A DNA stretch of 64,000 nt from Rubrobacter tropicus. GTDB taxonomy: Bacteria > Actinomycetota > Rubrobacteria > Rubrobacterales > Rubrobacteraceae. The notes under the pieces are model-generated. The model worked only from the letters and a program-made list of their open reading frames with translations. It had not been told where the DNA came from and made no database searches. The translations under genes and the position numbers were made by a program. This document shows, one piece after another, positions 40,238-48,027 of this stretch (its first letter is position 1; each line of letters starts with the position of its first letter). The stretch covers positions 248,001 to 312,000 of the forward strand of contig NZ_CP045119.1 of the NCBI RefSeq assembly GCF_011492945.1, read 5' to 3'.

Positions 40238-43200
40238 TGCAGGCGATAGTCCGCTGGTGCCTGAAAAACAAGTCCGTCGTCTTCCTGGCGGCCGTGATCC
40301 TCGTTGCGGCCGGCTCCTACGCGACGACGCGGCTCAACCAGGAGCTTTTGCCCGACATCGAGTTCCCGCTCATCACCGTCTCCACACCCGTGCCGGGTGC
40401 CGGGCCGGACCTGGTGGACGAGCAGGTCACGCAGCCGTTGCAGGACTCTGTCGAGGGGATCGAGGGCATAGAGAGCGTCCAGGCCACCAGCTCGCCCGGC
40501 TTCTCCGTGCTCGTCGTCGAGTTCGGGCTCGACGTGGACACCGAGCAGGCCGAAGACGAGATCAACGACGCCATAAACGGCGTCTCCCTCCCCGAACAGG
40601 CGGTAGCCCCCGAGGTGAACCGCCAATCCGCCTCGCAGTTCCCGATCCTCAACGTCTCCCTCTCGGCCAAAGACGGCGACCTCGCCCGCGTTACCGAGTA
40701 CGCCGAGGACGAGGCCATACCGCTCATAGAAGACGTCGAGGGCGTGGCGAGCGCCGACCTCGTCGGGGGCTCGGAGCGCCAGATCGAGGTAGACCTCAAG
40801 CCCGCCGAGCTCGAAGAGCGCGGGATACCCGCCGAGGCGATTATCGGGGCCATCCAGGGCTCCAACGTGAACGCCCCCGTCGGCGACGTGAGCGTGGAGG
40901 GCCTCGCAACCCCCGTCCGAACCACGAGCGAGCTGTCCACGGTCGAGGATCTGCGCGACCTGCCCGTGGGAGCCGCCGGAGCCCCGGCGGCTCCCACGGG
41001 TGCCCCGTCTGGTGCGCCAACCGGAGCGCCGGCCGGGGCGTCGGCGCCCCCGTCCGGCGCGTCCGCGCCGGCGGCTGCTTCGGCGGCGGCGAGCGCGGCT
41101 CCCACGGCGGAGGCGCCCGAGCCCGTCTTGCTCTCGGACGTGGCGGAGGTCAGCGAGTCGAGTTCGGACATCTCCGGGATCTCCCGGACCAACGGCGAGC
41201 CGAGCCTCGGGTTGAACGTGGTCAAGGAACCGGAGGCGAACACCGTCGAGGTCGCCGAGGGCGTCACGCGGGCGCTCGGGCAGGTGCGCGAGGACCTCGG
41301 GGAGGACGAGGTTATCGTCGTCTTCAACTCGGCCGAGGACGTCGAGGAGTCGGTAAACGGGCTGGTCGAGAAGGCGCTCATCGGCGGGTTGCTGGCCGTC
41401 GGGATCATCTTCCTCTTCCTGCGCTCCTTGCGGGCCACGCTCGTAACGGCGGTGAGCCTGCCGACCTCCATCCTGGCGGCGCTTCTCTTCTCCTGGGCCG
41501 ACAACCTGACGCTGAACATCATCACCCTCGCGGGCCTGACGATAGCCGTCGGGCGCGTGGTGGACGACGCTATAGTGGTCCTCGAGAACTCCTACCGCTA
41601 CGTCCAGGAGGGCTACAGCCCGGAGGAGGCGGCCCTCAAGGGCACGACGGAGGTGGCGAGCGCCATCACCTCCTCCACGCTGACCACCACCGCCGTCTTC
41701 CTGCCGCTCGGGCTCGTCGGCGGCATCGTCAGCAAGTTCTTCCTGCCGCTCTCGCTTACCGTGGCCTTCGCCCTCATAGCCTCCCTCATCGTCTCGATAA
41801 CGGTAATCCCGGTTTTGACGAGCGTCTTTATCAAGCGCCAGGCGAAGCGGGGGGCGATCCCGGAGGCGCGGACGGAACAGGACGACCGCGAAATAGACCC
41901 GGAAGATTACGACGACGGGTACCTGGACTACGAGAGCCGCCGCTCGCGCCGGACCAACGGGCGCGGACCCGGCGCGCTGCGTTTGCTGGTCTTCTCGTCG
42001 CTGGTGATCGGCGCGCTCTTCGCCGGGGCCGTGGTCGCGGCGGGTGCCGGGTTGCTGAACGGGCTCTCCTTCGTCCCGGACGGCCTCGTCGATGGTCTCG
42101 GCGGCATCGCCGATGGCGTGCGAAACGTAGTTGGCGGGATAGACACGGGTTCGCCCGTCTTCCTGGTGGTCGCCGGGGCCGTGGCAGCGCTGGTGGTCGT
42201 GGGGCTGGCGCTTCTCGCGGCGCGGGCGGCGCGGCGTTCCGCCCGCCGCGGCGAGGACTCGGACGGTTTGCTCGTGAACCTCTACGCTCCGTTGCTGCTC
42301 TGGAGCCTCAGGCACAGGCTGGCGGTCTTGCTTCTGGCGCTGCTGGCTTTCGTCGGGGGGCTCGCGGCGATACCGTTCCTCGCGGTCAGCTTCTTTCCGC
42401 CGAGCGAGGAGCGCCTGCTTCAGGCGACCGTCGAGTTGCCGGCTGGGACCGCCATCGGCGAGACCAGCGATGAGCTGCGGCCTTTCGAAGATTTCATGAA
42501 CGAGGACCGCGGCGTGGAGAGCTACCAGCTCTCCATCGGTGGGGAGGACAACTTCAACCCGGACTCTCCTTTACGCACGGGGAACCAGGCCCAGGCCTTC
42601 GTCGTGGTCGGGGAGAACGCGAACGTGCAGCGGACGCTCTCGCGGCTGGCCGATGAGGGGCGCGACCTCTACGGCGAGGGTTTCCAGGTCCAGGTATTGC
42701 AGCAGGGGCCGCCGACCGGGGGGATCGAGGTCACCATAACCGGCGGCAGCGAGGACGAGCTCAGGCAGGCCTCAGAGACCGTGGTCGACGAGATCGAGAA
42801 GAACGACGACATAACAAACGTCCAGAGCGACCTCTCCGAGGTCAGCCCGGAGATAGAGGTCTCCGTCAACGCCGCCGACGCCGCGGAGGCCGGCCTCTCC
42901 CCCGGCGCCGTCTCGACCTCGCTCGGGACCCTGCTCGGCGGCACCGGCTCCCAGGTTACGCTCGGAGACGAGCCCGTGGCCATCGGCCTGCCCGAGGGCT
43001 CGGTCGATTCCATAGAGGAAGTCCGCGGGCTTCCCCTGGGTTCGGGCCAGACCGTGGGGGACGTGGCCGAGGTCAGGGAGGTCCAGGCGCCGTCGGCCAT
43101 CAGCCGCGACGACGGGGACCGGGCCGTGACCGTGACGGGCACCATCACCTCCGAGGACACGAGTTCCGTCTCGAATGAGGTGAACGCAGCCCTGCCGACG

Positions 43201-43776
43201 CTGGACCTTCCCGACGGCGTTACGGCGAGCGTCGGGGGGGAGAGCGAGGACATCGAGGAGAGCTTCAGGAACCTGCTCCTCTCCATACTGGTGGCGCTCG
43301 TGCTGGTGTACCTGATCCTGGTGGTCTTCTTCGGCTCCCTCGTCACGCCGCTTATCATCCTGCTCGCCGTCCCGCTCACGACGGCCGGCGCCTTCGGGGC
43401 CCTGCTCATCACCGGGACGGCCCTGAGCCTGCCGGCCCTCCTCGGCGTCTTGCTGCTGATAGGTATTGTCGTCTCGAACGCGATCTTGCTGGTCGACTTC
43501 GCCCAGAACGCCCGCGACCATCACGACACCGTGGACGCCGCCATCTTCGAGGCCGGGCGCGCCAGGTTGCGCCCCATCCTGATGACCGCCCTCGCCACCA
43601 TTTTCGCCCTCATCCCGCTCGCCTTCGGGTTCGGCGGCGGGGGGAGCGCGCTCATCTCCAGCAGCCTCGCCATACCCGTGATAGGCGGCCTCATCACCTC
43701 GACGTTCCTGACGCTTCTCGTCGTCCCCGTCGGCTACTCGCTCGTCAGGGGCGGCCTCAGGCGAAAGAAGGGCTGA
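40237..43776 (+). CDS. RND efflux transporter (AcrB/HAE1-like), with unusual insertions
   Basis: A 1179-residue inner-membrane proton-driven exporter, ~130 longer than typical AcrB. Landmarks: LNQELLPDIEFPLITVSTPVPGA, the second-helix region LAGLTIAVGRVVDDAIVVLENSYRY (proton-relay acidic residues), RPILMTALATIFALIPLAFGFGGG. Two odd parts: a Gly/Ala/Pro/Ser-rich insert at residues ~243-298 in the first porter domain, containing a perfect 17-bp DNA inverted repeat, and a central loop (~545-660) with an acidic stretch and two extra hydrophobic helices. GTG overlaps the marR stop. No membrane-fusion or outer-membrane partner is nearby, as expected in a monoderm. Substrates unknown. Confidence 0.9.
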   Translation: MQAIVRWCLKNKSVVFLAAVILVAAGSYATTRLNQELLPDIEFPLITVSTPVPGAGPDLVDEQVTQPLQDSVEGIEGIESVQATSSPGFSVLVVEFGLDVDTEQAEDEINDAINGVSLPEQAVAPEVNRQSASQFPILNVSLSAKDGDLARVTEYAEDEAIPLIEDVEGVASADLVGGSERQIEVDLKPAELEERGIPAEAIIGAIQGSNVNAPVGDVSVEGLATPVRTTSELSTVEDLRDLPVGAAGAPAAPTGAPSGAPTGAPAGASAPPSGASAPAAASAAASAAPTAEAPEPVLLSDVAEVSESSSDISGISRTNGEPSLGLNVVKEPEANTVEVAEGVTRALGQVREDLGEDEVIVVFNSAEDVEESVNGLVEKALIGGLLAVGIIFLFLRSLRATLVTAVSLPTSILAALLFSWADNLTLNIITLAGLTIAVGRVVDDAIVVLENSYRYVQEGYSPEEAALKGTTEVASAITSSTLTTTAVFLPLGLVGGIVSKFFLPLSLTVAFALIASLIVSITVIPVLTSVFIKRQAKRGAIPEARTEQDDREIDPEDYDDGYLDYESRRSRRTNGRGPGALRLLVFSSLVIGALFAGAVVAAGAGLLNGLSFVPDGLVDGLGGIADGVRNVVGGIDTGSPVFLVVAGAVAALVVVGLALLAARAARRSARRGEDSDGLLVNLYAPLLLWSLRHRLAVLLLALLAFVGGLAAIPFLAVSFFPPSEERLLQATVELPAGTAIGETSDELRPFEDFMNEDRGVESYQLSIGGEDNFNPDSPLRTGNQAQAFVVVGENANVQRTLSRLADEGRDLYGEGFQVQVLQQGPPTGGIEVTITGGSEDELRQASETVVDEIEKNDDITNVQSDLSEVSPEIEVSVNAADAAEAGLSPGAVSTSLGTLLGGTGSQVTLGDEPVAIGLPEGSVDSIEEVRGLPLGSGQTVGDVAEVREVQAPSAISRDDGDRAVTVTGTITSEDTSSVSNEVNAALPTLDLPDGVTASVGGESEDIEESFRNLLLSILVALVLVYLILVVFFGSLVTPLIILLAVPLTTAGAFGALLITGTALSLPALLGVLLLIGIVVSNAILLVDFAQNARDHHDTVDAAIFEAGRARLRPILMTALATIFALIPLAFGFGGGGSALISSSLAIPVIGGLITSTFLTLLVVPVGYSLVRGGLRRKKG
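40963..41000. repeat. Perfect 17-bp inverted repeat inside the RND gene
   Basis: Arms 40963-40979 and 40984-41000 are exact complements with a 4-nt spacer. It sits at the start of the low-complexity insert. It reads in frame as part of the protein and may be a relic of a palindromic element that entered the coding sequence. Confidence 0.8.
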
Positions 43777-43779
43777 AGC

Positions 43780-44271
43780 TTGGAAGCGAGGCTAGAGAGC
43801 GGGGAGCTGGCGCCGGATTTCGACCTCGTCGCCGCGGGTTCCGGGCGGCGGGTTGGCCTGCGGGATCAGGCCGGACGCAAGGTCGTGCTCATCTTCCATT
43901 TGCAGGGCACGGCGCCGACGGCGCGTGAGATCAACCACGCCGTCCGCAACCGCTTCCCCGACCCCGAGGACGTCCTGGTCGCCAGCGTCATAGACCTCTC
44001 CATCGTCCCCCCGGCCTACTGGATAACCGTCGGCCTGGTCCTCGGCAACGCCTACGACCAGGCGACGCGCGAACTACCCCCGGACGTGGAACCCGCCGAC
44101 TACCTGGTCTTCTTGCCCGACTGGGGAGGACGGGTGAGCCGGCGGTACGGCGCCCGCGACACGGGCCGCGCCGCGGCCATAACCGTAATCGACGGGGACT
44201 CGAACATAACCCTCTCGTACCAGGGGGAGGGCCCCGTCGAGGCGGTGCTCGGTGCCCTCGAAAGCGGTTAA
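43780..44271 (+). CDS. Thioredoxin/peroxiredoxin-fold protein without cysteine
   Basis: A 163-residue protein beginning LAPDFDLVAAGSGRRVGLRDQAGRKVVLIFHLQGTAPTAREINHAV, the normal opening of AhpC/TSA-type proteins. Where the peroxidatic or CxxC site should be it has GTAPTA, and no cysteine exists anywhere in the sequence, so it cannot act as a standard thiol peroxidase. The later YLVFLPDWGGRVSRRYGARD and ITVIDGDSNI match strands of the fold. TTG at 43780, 3 bases after the RND stop; likely the third gene of that operon. A binding or chaperone role is possible; function unknown. Confidence 0.65.
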   Translation: MEARLESGELAPDFDLVAAGSGRRVGLRDQAGRKVVLIFHLQGTAPTAREINHAVRNRFPDPEDVLVASVIDLSIVPPAYWITVGLVLGNAYDQATRELPPDVEPADYLVFLPDWGGRVSRRYGARDTGRAAAITVIDGDSNITLSYQGEGPVEAVLGALESG

Positions 44272-44346
44272 CGTGTTTTGTACGACAGTCTCGTAGCGAG
44301 GCAGGCTACAGACTGGACGGAGTAGGACCCGGCACAGGAGGTCGGC

Positions 44347-44607
44347 ATGGCCATCAGGGAGGGAAGGCACCGGACCCCGGACAGGCGGCAGCAGATCCGG
44401 ATGCGCGAAGCCCTCAAAGAAAGGTTCGAGACCATCCCGGTCCACGTCCCACGCAGCGAGGTGGAAGCCCTGGGCGCCGAGATAGGCCTCGAAGACCCAA
44501 CCGAAGCCGCCCGCCTCTTCGACCGCCTCAAAGGCGTCTCCTGGCGCGGCGACTACGTCCGTTCGGAGACCGGCTGGACCGCCGCGTGGGTGAAAGAGAT
44601 AAGCTAG
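44347..44607 (+). CDS. Small unknown protein (86 aa)
   Basis: ATG at 44347 follows AGGAGG by about 6 bases, a strong initiation site. The 86-residue product is basic and helical at the N-terminus (HRTPDRRQQIRMREALKERFE), followed by VHVPRSEVEALGAEIGLEDPTEAARLFDRLKGVSWRGDYVR and GWTAAWVKEIS. No family recognised; no membrane segment or cysteine. It lies 75 bases after the thioredoxin-fold gene on the same strand. A dispersed repeat starts directly at its TAG stop codon. Confidence 0.65.
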   Translation: MAIREGRHRTPDRRQQIRMREALKERFETIPVHVPRSEVEALGAEIGLEDPTEAARLFDRLKGVSWRGDYVRSETGWTAAWVKEIS

Positions 44608-44731
44608 TCAGCACGCTGGCTTCGCCAGCTCTCAGCACGCTGGCTTCGCCAGCTCTCAGCACGCTTCGGGCCTGCGGCCCTCGTTTTCAGCTTGTTGCCT
44701 TTGGCTGAAAGCTGACCGCTGATAGCTTTAC
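44605..44731. repeat. Dispersed CAGC-type repeat R7 with tandem hairpin unit
   Basis: It starts at the TAG stop of the small gene. Contains two consecutive copies of a ~24-bp unit (CAGCACGCTGGCTTCGCCAG), each a small hairpin, then CTTCGGGCCTGCGGCCCTCG and a right arm GCTGAAAGCTGACCGCTGATAGC. Confidence 0.75.
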
Positions 44732-44752
44732 AAACAGCCTTGCAACCCGCTC

Positions 44753-44786
44753 TGGGCTTCATCCAAGAATCACCCGTTTGCGTGAT
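44753..44786 (+). promoter_or_regulatory. Composite element G (half-site plus dyad) upstream of serine hydrolase
   Basis: TGGGCTT (44753-44759), 9 nt, then ATCAC-N8-GTGAT (44769-44786) followed by GCG. Strong similarity to element E despite lying 37 kb away. It ends 64 bases before the GTG at 44851, in line with elements A, B, C and F. Confidence 0.5.
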
Positions 44787-44850
44787 GCGCCGACCCCAAC
44801 TTTGTAGGATTCTGACCTCGTAGGTTGTGTATCAACGGTGGCAGGCCGGG

Positions 44851-46053
44851 GTGACCAAGCGCGAGGTCCGTGGGGAACGTAGGTGGTGCGGCGCCCCGCT
44901 GCTGGGGACTCCGGCGAGGGGGCTATCGTGCCTTTTGGTGGTCTTTCTATCGGCCCTCGTGCCGTTCTTCGGTTGCGGGAACGATGCCCGGGACGCTCCC
45001 CGTTTCTCCGACGACGTCGTCCGGCAGTTGGACGATGCCGTCGCGGACCAGATGCGGTTCAACGACCTGCCCGGGGCCGTGGTCGGCGTGTGGGTGCCCG
45101 GCGAAGGCCGGTACGTTGTCGCCAAAGGCAAGGCCAACCTCGAGACGGGAGAGGTACGGAACGTGGACGACCCGTTCCGTATCGGCAGCATCACGAAGAC
45201 GTTCGTGGCCACCGCCGTACTGCGGCTCGTCGACGAGGACGAAATCAGCAAATCCGACAAATTGTCCCGATGGTACCCGGACTTTCCGAACGCCGATCGG
45301 ATCACCATAGACGACCTCCTCAGCATGCGCAGCGGGATCGCGGAAGCGTCGGACATCGACATCTTGTGGGACGCCTACAAGGAGGACCGTCTCGCCGGCA
45401 TCTCCACCGGGGAGGTGATAGAACGCTCGATGGGCAGGTCGGCCCGGTTCGGCCGCCCTCCAGATCAGAGGACCGAGTACACGAACGTCAACTACATCCT
45501 TCTCGGAGAGATCGTCGAGAGGGTCAGCGGTGAGGACCTCGGCACCCACATCACCCGAAACGTCCTCGAGCCGTTGGGCATGAAGAACACCATCTACCCC
45601 GTCGAGGACGACCTGCCGGGCAGCCTGCACGGTTACCACCGGGACATCGCCCGCGTGAAGCTGGTGGACACGACGACCATAAACCCCGCGCCGATAGCGG
45701 GGGCAGGCGCGATGATCTCGGACGTCTCGGACCTGAAGATCTGGGCCAGGGCCTTGTGTACCGGGAAGCTGCTCGAACCCGAAACGCACGGGGCGCGCCT
45801 CCAGACACGGCCCGTACGGGGGTGGCCGGGTCACATCGAGTACGGAGAAGGCATCGTGAACGCGGGCGGTTTCTGTGGGCACGGTGGCGACCTTTTCGGC
45901 TTCAACAGCCAGATGCTCTACCTGCCCCAGAGGGACGCCGTCCTGGTGATCAACGTCAACAGAACCGACCCGTACGATGAACCCGCCGCCGAAGCCATCA
46001 CCCGGGACATCATTAGAATCCTCTTTCCCAAGTACGCCGCGAACGGTTGGTAG
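44851..46053 (+). CDS. Beta-lactamase-fold serine hydrolase (class C/PBP4*-like), lipoprotein
   Basis: 400 residues from the GTG at 44851; a GTG at 44827 is in frame, but 44851 fits the usual distance from the upstream element. Lipoprotein signal with lipobox PFFGC (LLVVFLSALVPFFGC). Active-site motifs of the family: GSITKTF (SxxK), YTNVNY (YxN) and GHGG (HxG, replacing KTG). ILRL-type strands VVGVWVPGEGRYVVAKG and FNSQMLYLP complete the fold. It may be a D-alanyl-D-amino-acid peptidase or esterase on the cell wall. Exported. Regulated, if the element acts, with the surface-protein set. Confidence 0.85.
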   Translation: MTKREVRGERRWCGAPLLGTPARGLSCLLVVFLSALVPFFGCGNDARDAPRFSDDVVRQLDDAVADQMRFNDLPGAVVGVWVPGEGRYVVAKGKANLETGEVRNVDDPFRIGSITKTFVATAVLRLVDEDEISKSDKLSRWYPDFPNADRITIDDLLSMRSGIAEASDIDILWDAYKEDRLAGISTGEVIERSMGRSARFGRPPDQRTEYTNVNYILLGEIVERVSGEDLGTHITRNVLEPLGMKNTIYPVEDDLPGSLHGYHRDIARVKLVDTTTINPAPIAGAGAMISDVSDLKIWARALCTGKLLEPETHGARLQTRPVRGWPGHIEYGEGIVNAGGFCGHGGDLFGFNSQMLYLPQRDAVLVINVNRTDPYDEPAAEAITRDIIRILFPKYAANGW

Positions 46054-46086
46054 ATCAAGGACGACGCGGGCCCCCGAAACCGAGAT

Positions 46087-47757
46087 TTACCCTTCCAGCC
46101 TCACCGTTCCGGCCTTCTCGCTGCGGACCTCCACCCCGACCGCACCTTCGCCCCGGACGACCCAGACCTGGCGCCTGGCGTAGTCCGATGGCAGGCCCTG
46201 GAAGAACGCCGGTCCTTTCCACCCGCCGCCCACGAGCGCCGAGCGCCCGGCGAGGTGGCCCAGGTCCGCCTCGAGCTCGCCGGAGATGAGGGTCGCGCCT
46301 GCTGGCAGGCTCAAGGCGGCCTTTACCGGCTTGACGAGTTTCTTGTCGGCGGCGAGGCGGGTGACGTTGGTCGGCAGGTAGCCCGTGTTCTCGACCCGCA
46401 ACTCCAGGCGTCGCACGCCGGGGGAGAGACGTTCGGCTCGTAGCTCCGCTTCGAGGCGGGGGGCTGTCGAGGCGTGGGCGAGGGCGAAGCGGTACAGTTT
46501 TTCGCATTCGGCTTCGAGAAACGCCGGGGGCGGGTTCTGGTGGGTGAACTTGGTCTTCCAGCCGCCGACCTCGACGCGCCCTAGCTGCGGGTGGTCGAAG
46601 GGTGTCCAGGGGGAGAAGCCTTCGCCGCCCAACTCCCCGTCGTTCCAGGCGAGCATCTTGAGGGAGGCTTCCTCCGGCGGGTCGCGGAAAAAGGAGATGA
46701 AGTCTTTTACCTCGACGCCGGCGGCCGCGGGCAGGGACCAGAACTCTATGGTGAAGGCGAAGACGCCGTAGTAGTCGAAGGCCCAGTCGTCGAAGGCGCC
46801 GGTTATGAACTTGTTCTCCTCGTAGCGGAAGTCGTGGTAGACGGAGATGTTCGGGTAGCCGGTCAGCTCGGTTCCGCGGTCGCCGATGGCCTTGTAGACG
46901 GCGAGGTCGTGGTCCGGCATCTCCTTGTCGTCCCGGTCGGAGTAGGGGCGCAAGATCGCGCCGCAGAAGGTGTGGTGGCTGTGGATCGAGAAGACGTTCC
47001 GGCGGGCCAGCAGGGCGTCCACGTGCGACCTGGACTCCGGCTCCGAGAGGGGATACGGGCCGGCGCCGCCCTGGTCGGCGTCCTCCCGCCAGCGGTAGGG
47101 GTACTGGCGGTTCATGTCCAGGCCGTGGAAGGGACGCGCTATCTTCCTCTCGAAGCCGTCGAAGTCCTTGAAGAAGCCCTCTTTGTAGAGGCGGTAGTAG
47201 GTGCCGCCCGCCTCGTCCGGGGCGCGCGGCACCATCAGCCGTTCGTCCCCGTCCGAGACGCGCCACTCGCCGTTTGGGTCCTCGACGCGCATCTGGAGGA
47301 CGTTGCCGTCGCCGTCGACGTCCTCGGGCTGGAGGCCCGGGTCGGGCTCCGGCTCGGGCCAGGGGCGGGGGTTGGAGCGAAGGGTGTGGGGCGTCATCAG
47401 GTAGTGCTCGGCGCCGTCGGGGGAGATGCGGGGGAGGACGTAGAAGGTTTGCTCATCCAGGAGGCGGGTGACGAGGGGGTCTTTGCCGTATCCCTCAAGG
47501 AGGTTTTCGATCAGGTACAGCGCGGCCATCGAGCCTGTTACCTCGCCGGCGTGGGTGTTGCCGTCCACCCAAAACGCCGGTTTCTCCGAGGCGGGTCCGG
47601 TCTCGCCGTTGGTAAGCTCCGCCAGCCAGATCTCACGCCCCTCCACGCTCCTCCCTACGGGCTCGACCCGGCACAGGGCAGGATGTTCTTCGGCGAGCGC
47701 GTGCAGGGTTCGCGTCAGCTCTTCGTGGCGCAGGTACCTGTCGAAGGTCGTCTTCAT
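46087..47757 (-). CDS. M14 family zinc carboxypeptidase
   Basis: A 556-residue protein with an N-terminal M14 peptidase domain. Zinc ligands: HAGE in VDGNTHAGEVTGSMAALY (HxxE) and the later His in FSIHSHHTFCGAILRPYSD. Also GLDMNRQYPYRW (Arg/Asn substrate binding), DWAFDYYGVFAFTIEFWSLP with the catalytic Glu. Residues ~430-556 form a beta-rich C-terminal domain (LRVENTGYLPTNVTRLAADKK) of unknown role. No signal peptide is visible, so it may be cytoplasmic or exported by another route. ATG at 47757 with GAGGTGA upstream. Trims C-terminal residues from peptides; substrate unknown. Confidence 0.87.
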   Translation of the reverse strand: MKTTFDRYLRHEELTRTLHALAEEHPALCRVEPVGRSVEGREIWLAELTNGETGPASEKPAFWVDGNTHAGEVTGSMAALYLIENLLEGYGKDPLVTRLLDEQTFYVLPRISPDGAEHYLMTPHTLRSNPRPWPEPEPDPGLQPEDVDGDGNVLQMRVEDPNGEWRVSDGDERLMVPRAPDEAGGTYYRLYKEGFFKDFDGFERKIARPFHGLDMNRQYPYRWREDADQGGAGPYPLSEPESRSHVDALLARRNVFSIHSHHTFCGAILRPYSDRDDKEMPDHDLAVYKAIGDRGTELTGYPNISVYHDFRYEENKFITGAFDDWAFDYYGVFAFTIEFWSLPAAAGVEVKDFISFFRDPPEEASLKMLAWNDGELGGEGFSPWTPFDHPQLGRVEVGGWKTKFTHQNPPPAFLEAECEKLYRFALAHASTAPRLEAELRAERLSPGVRRLELRVENTGYLPTNVTRLAADKKLVKPVKAALSLPAGATLISGELEADLGHLAGRSALVGGGWKGPAFFQGLPSDYARRQVWVVRGEGAVGVEVRSEKAGTVRLEG

Positions 47758-47798
47758 GTCACCTCTGAGTAATTTGGGTTCGGAGAGAGGATATTAAA

Positions 47799-47952
47799 GC
47801 TTTCAGCGGTCGGCTTTCAGCCGTCAGCAACAGGGGTGGTTCGATGTTTCGGGAGGCAGGCCCCATCCGAGAGAAGCCCGAAAACCTCTGTATCCGCCAC
47901 GACAACGCGCTTCCCGGAAGAAGCTGACAGCTGAAAGCCGACCGCCGAAAGC
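47799..47952. repeat. Dispersed CAGC-type inverted repeat R8
   Basis: Arms 47799-47828 and 47923-47952 are complementary over 28 of 30 bases. The 94-nt core has no recognised feature. It lies between two divergent genes, not at a stop codon, unlike most copies. Confidence 0.8.
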
Positions 47953-47954
47953 GC

Positions 47955-47981
47955 CCGCGGGCCACTATATGTGGCCCGCGG
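47955..47981. other. Perfect 11-bp hairpin upstream of kinase promoter
   Basis: CCGCGGGCCAC, loop TATAT, and its exact complement, ending two bases before a TTGACA. It could be an insulating terminator or an operator. Confidence 0.6.
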
Positions 47982-47983
47982 AT

Positions 47984-48012
47984 TTGACATGACTCCCTAT
48001 CTTGGGTAACGT
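47984..48012 (+). promoter_or_regulatory. Predicted promoter of PASTA kinase gene
   Basis: TTGACA (47984-47989), 17 bases, TAACGT (48007-48012; 3 of 6 to consensus). Transcription from here would start about 10 bases before the ATG at 48028, so the mRNA leader would be very short. Confidence 0.45.
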
Positions 48013-48027
48013 CGTTATCCTCCTTCG

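Noticed and set aside
44605-44731. CRISPR array from the tandem 24-bp units
   Set aside because: Only two adjacent copies with no spacers and no cas genes; the units belong to the CAGC-type dispersed repeat family.
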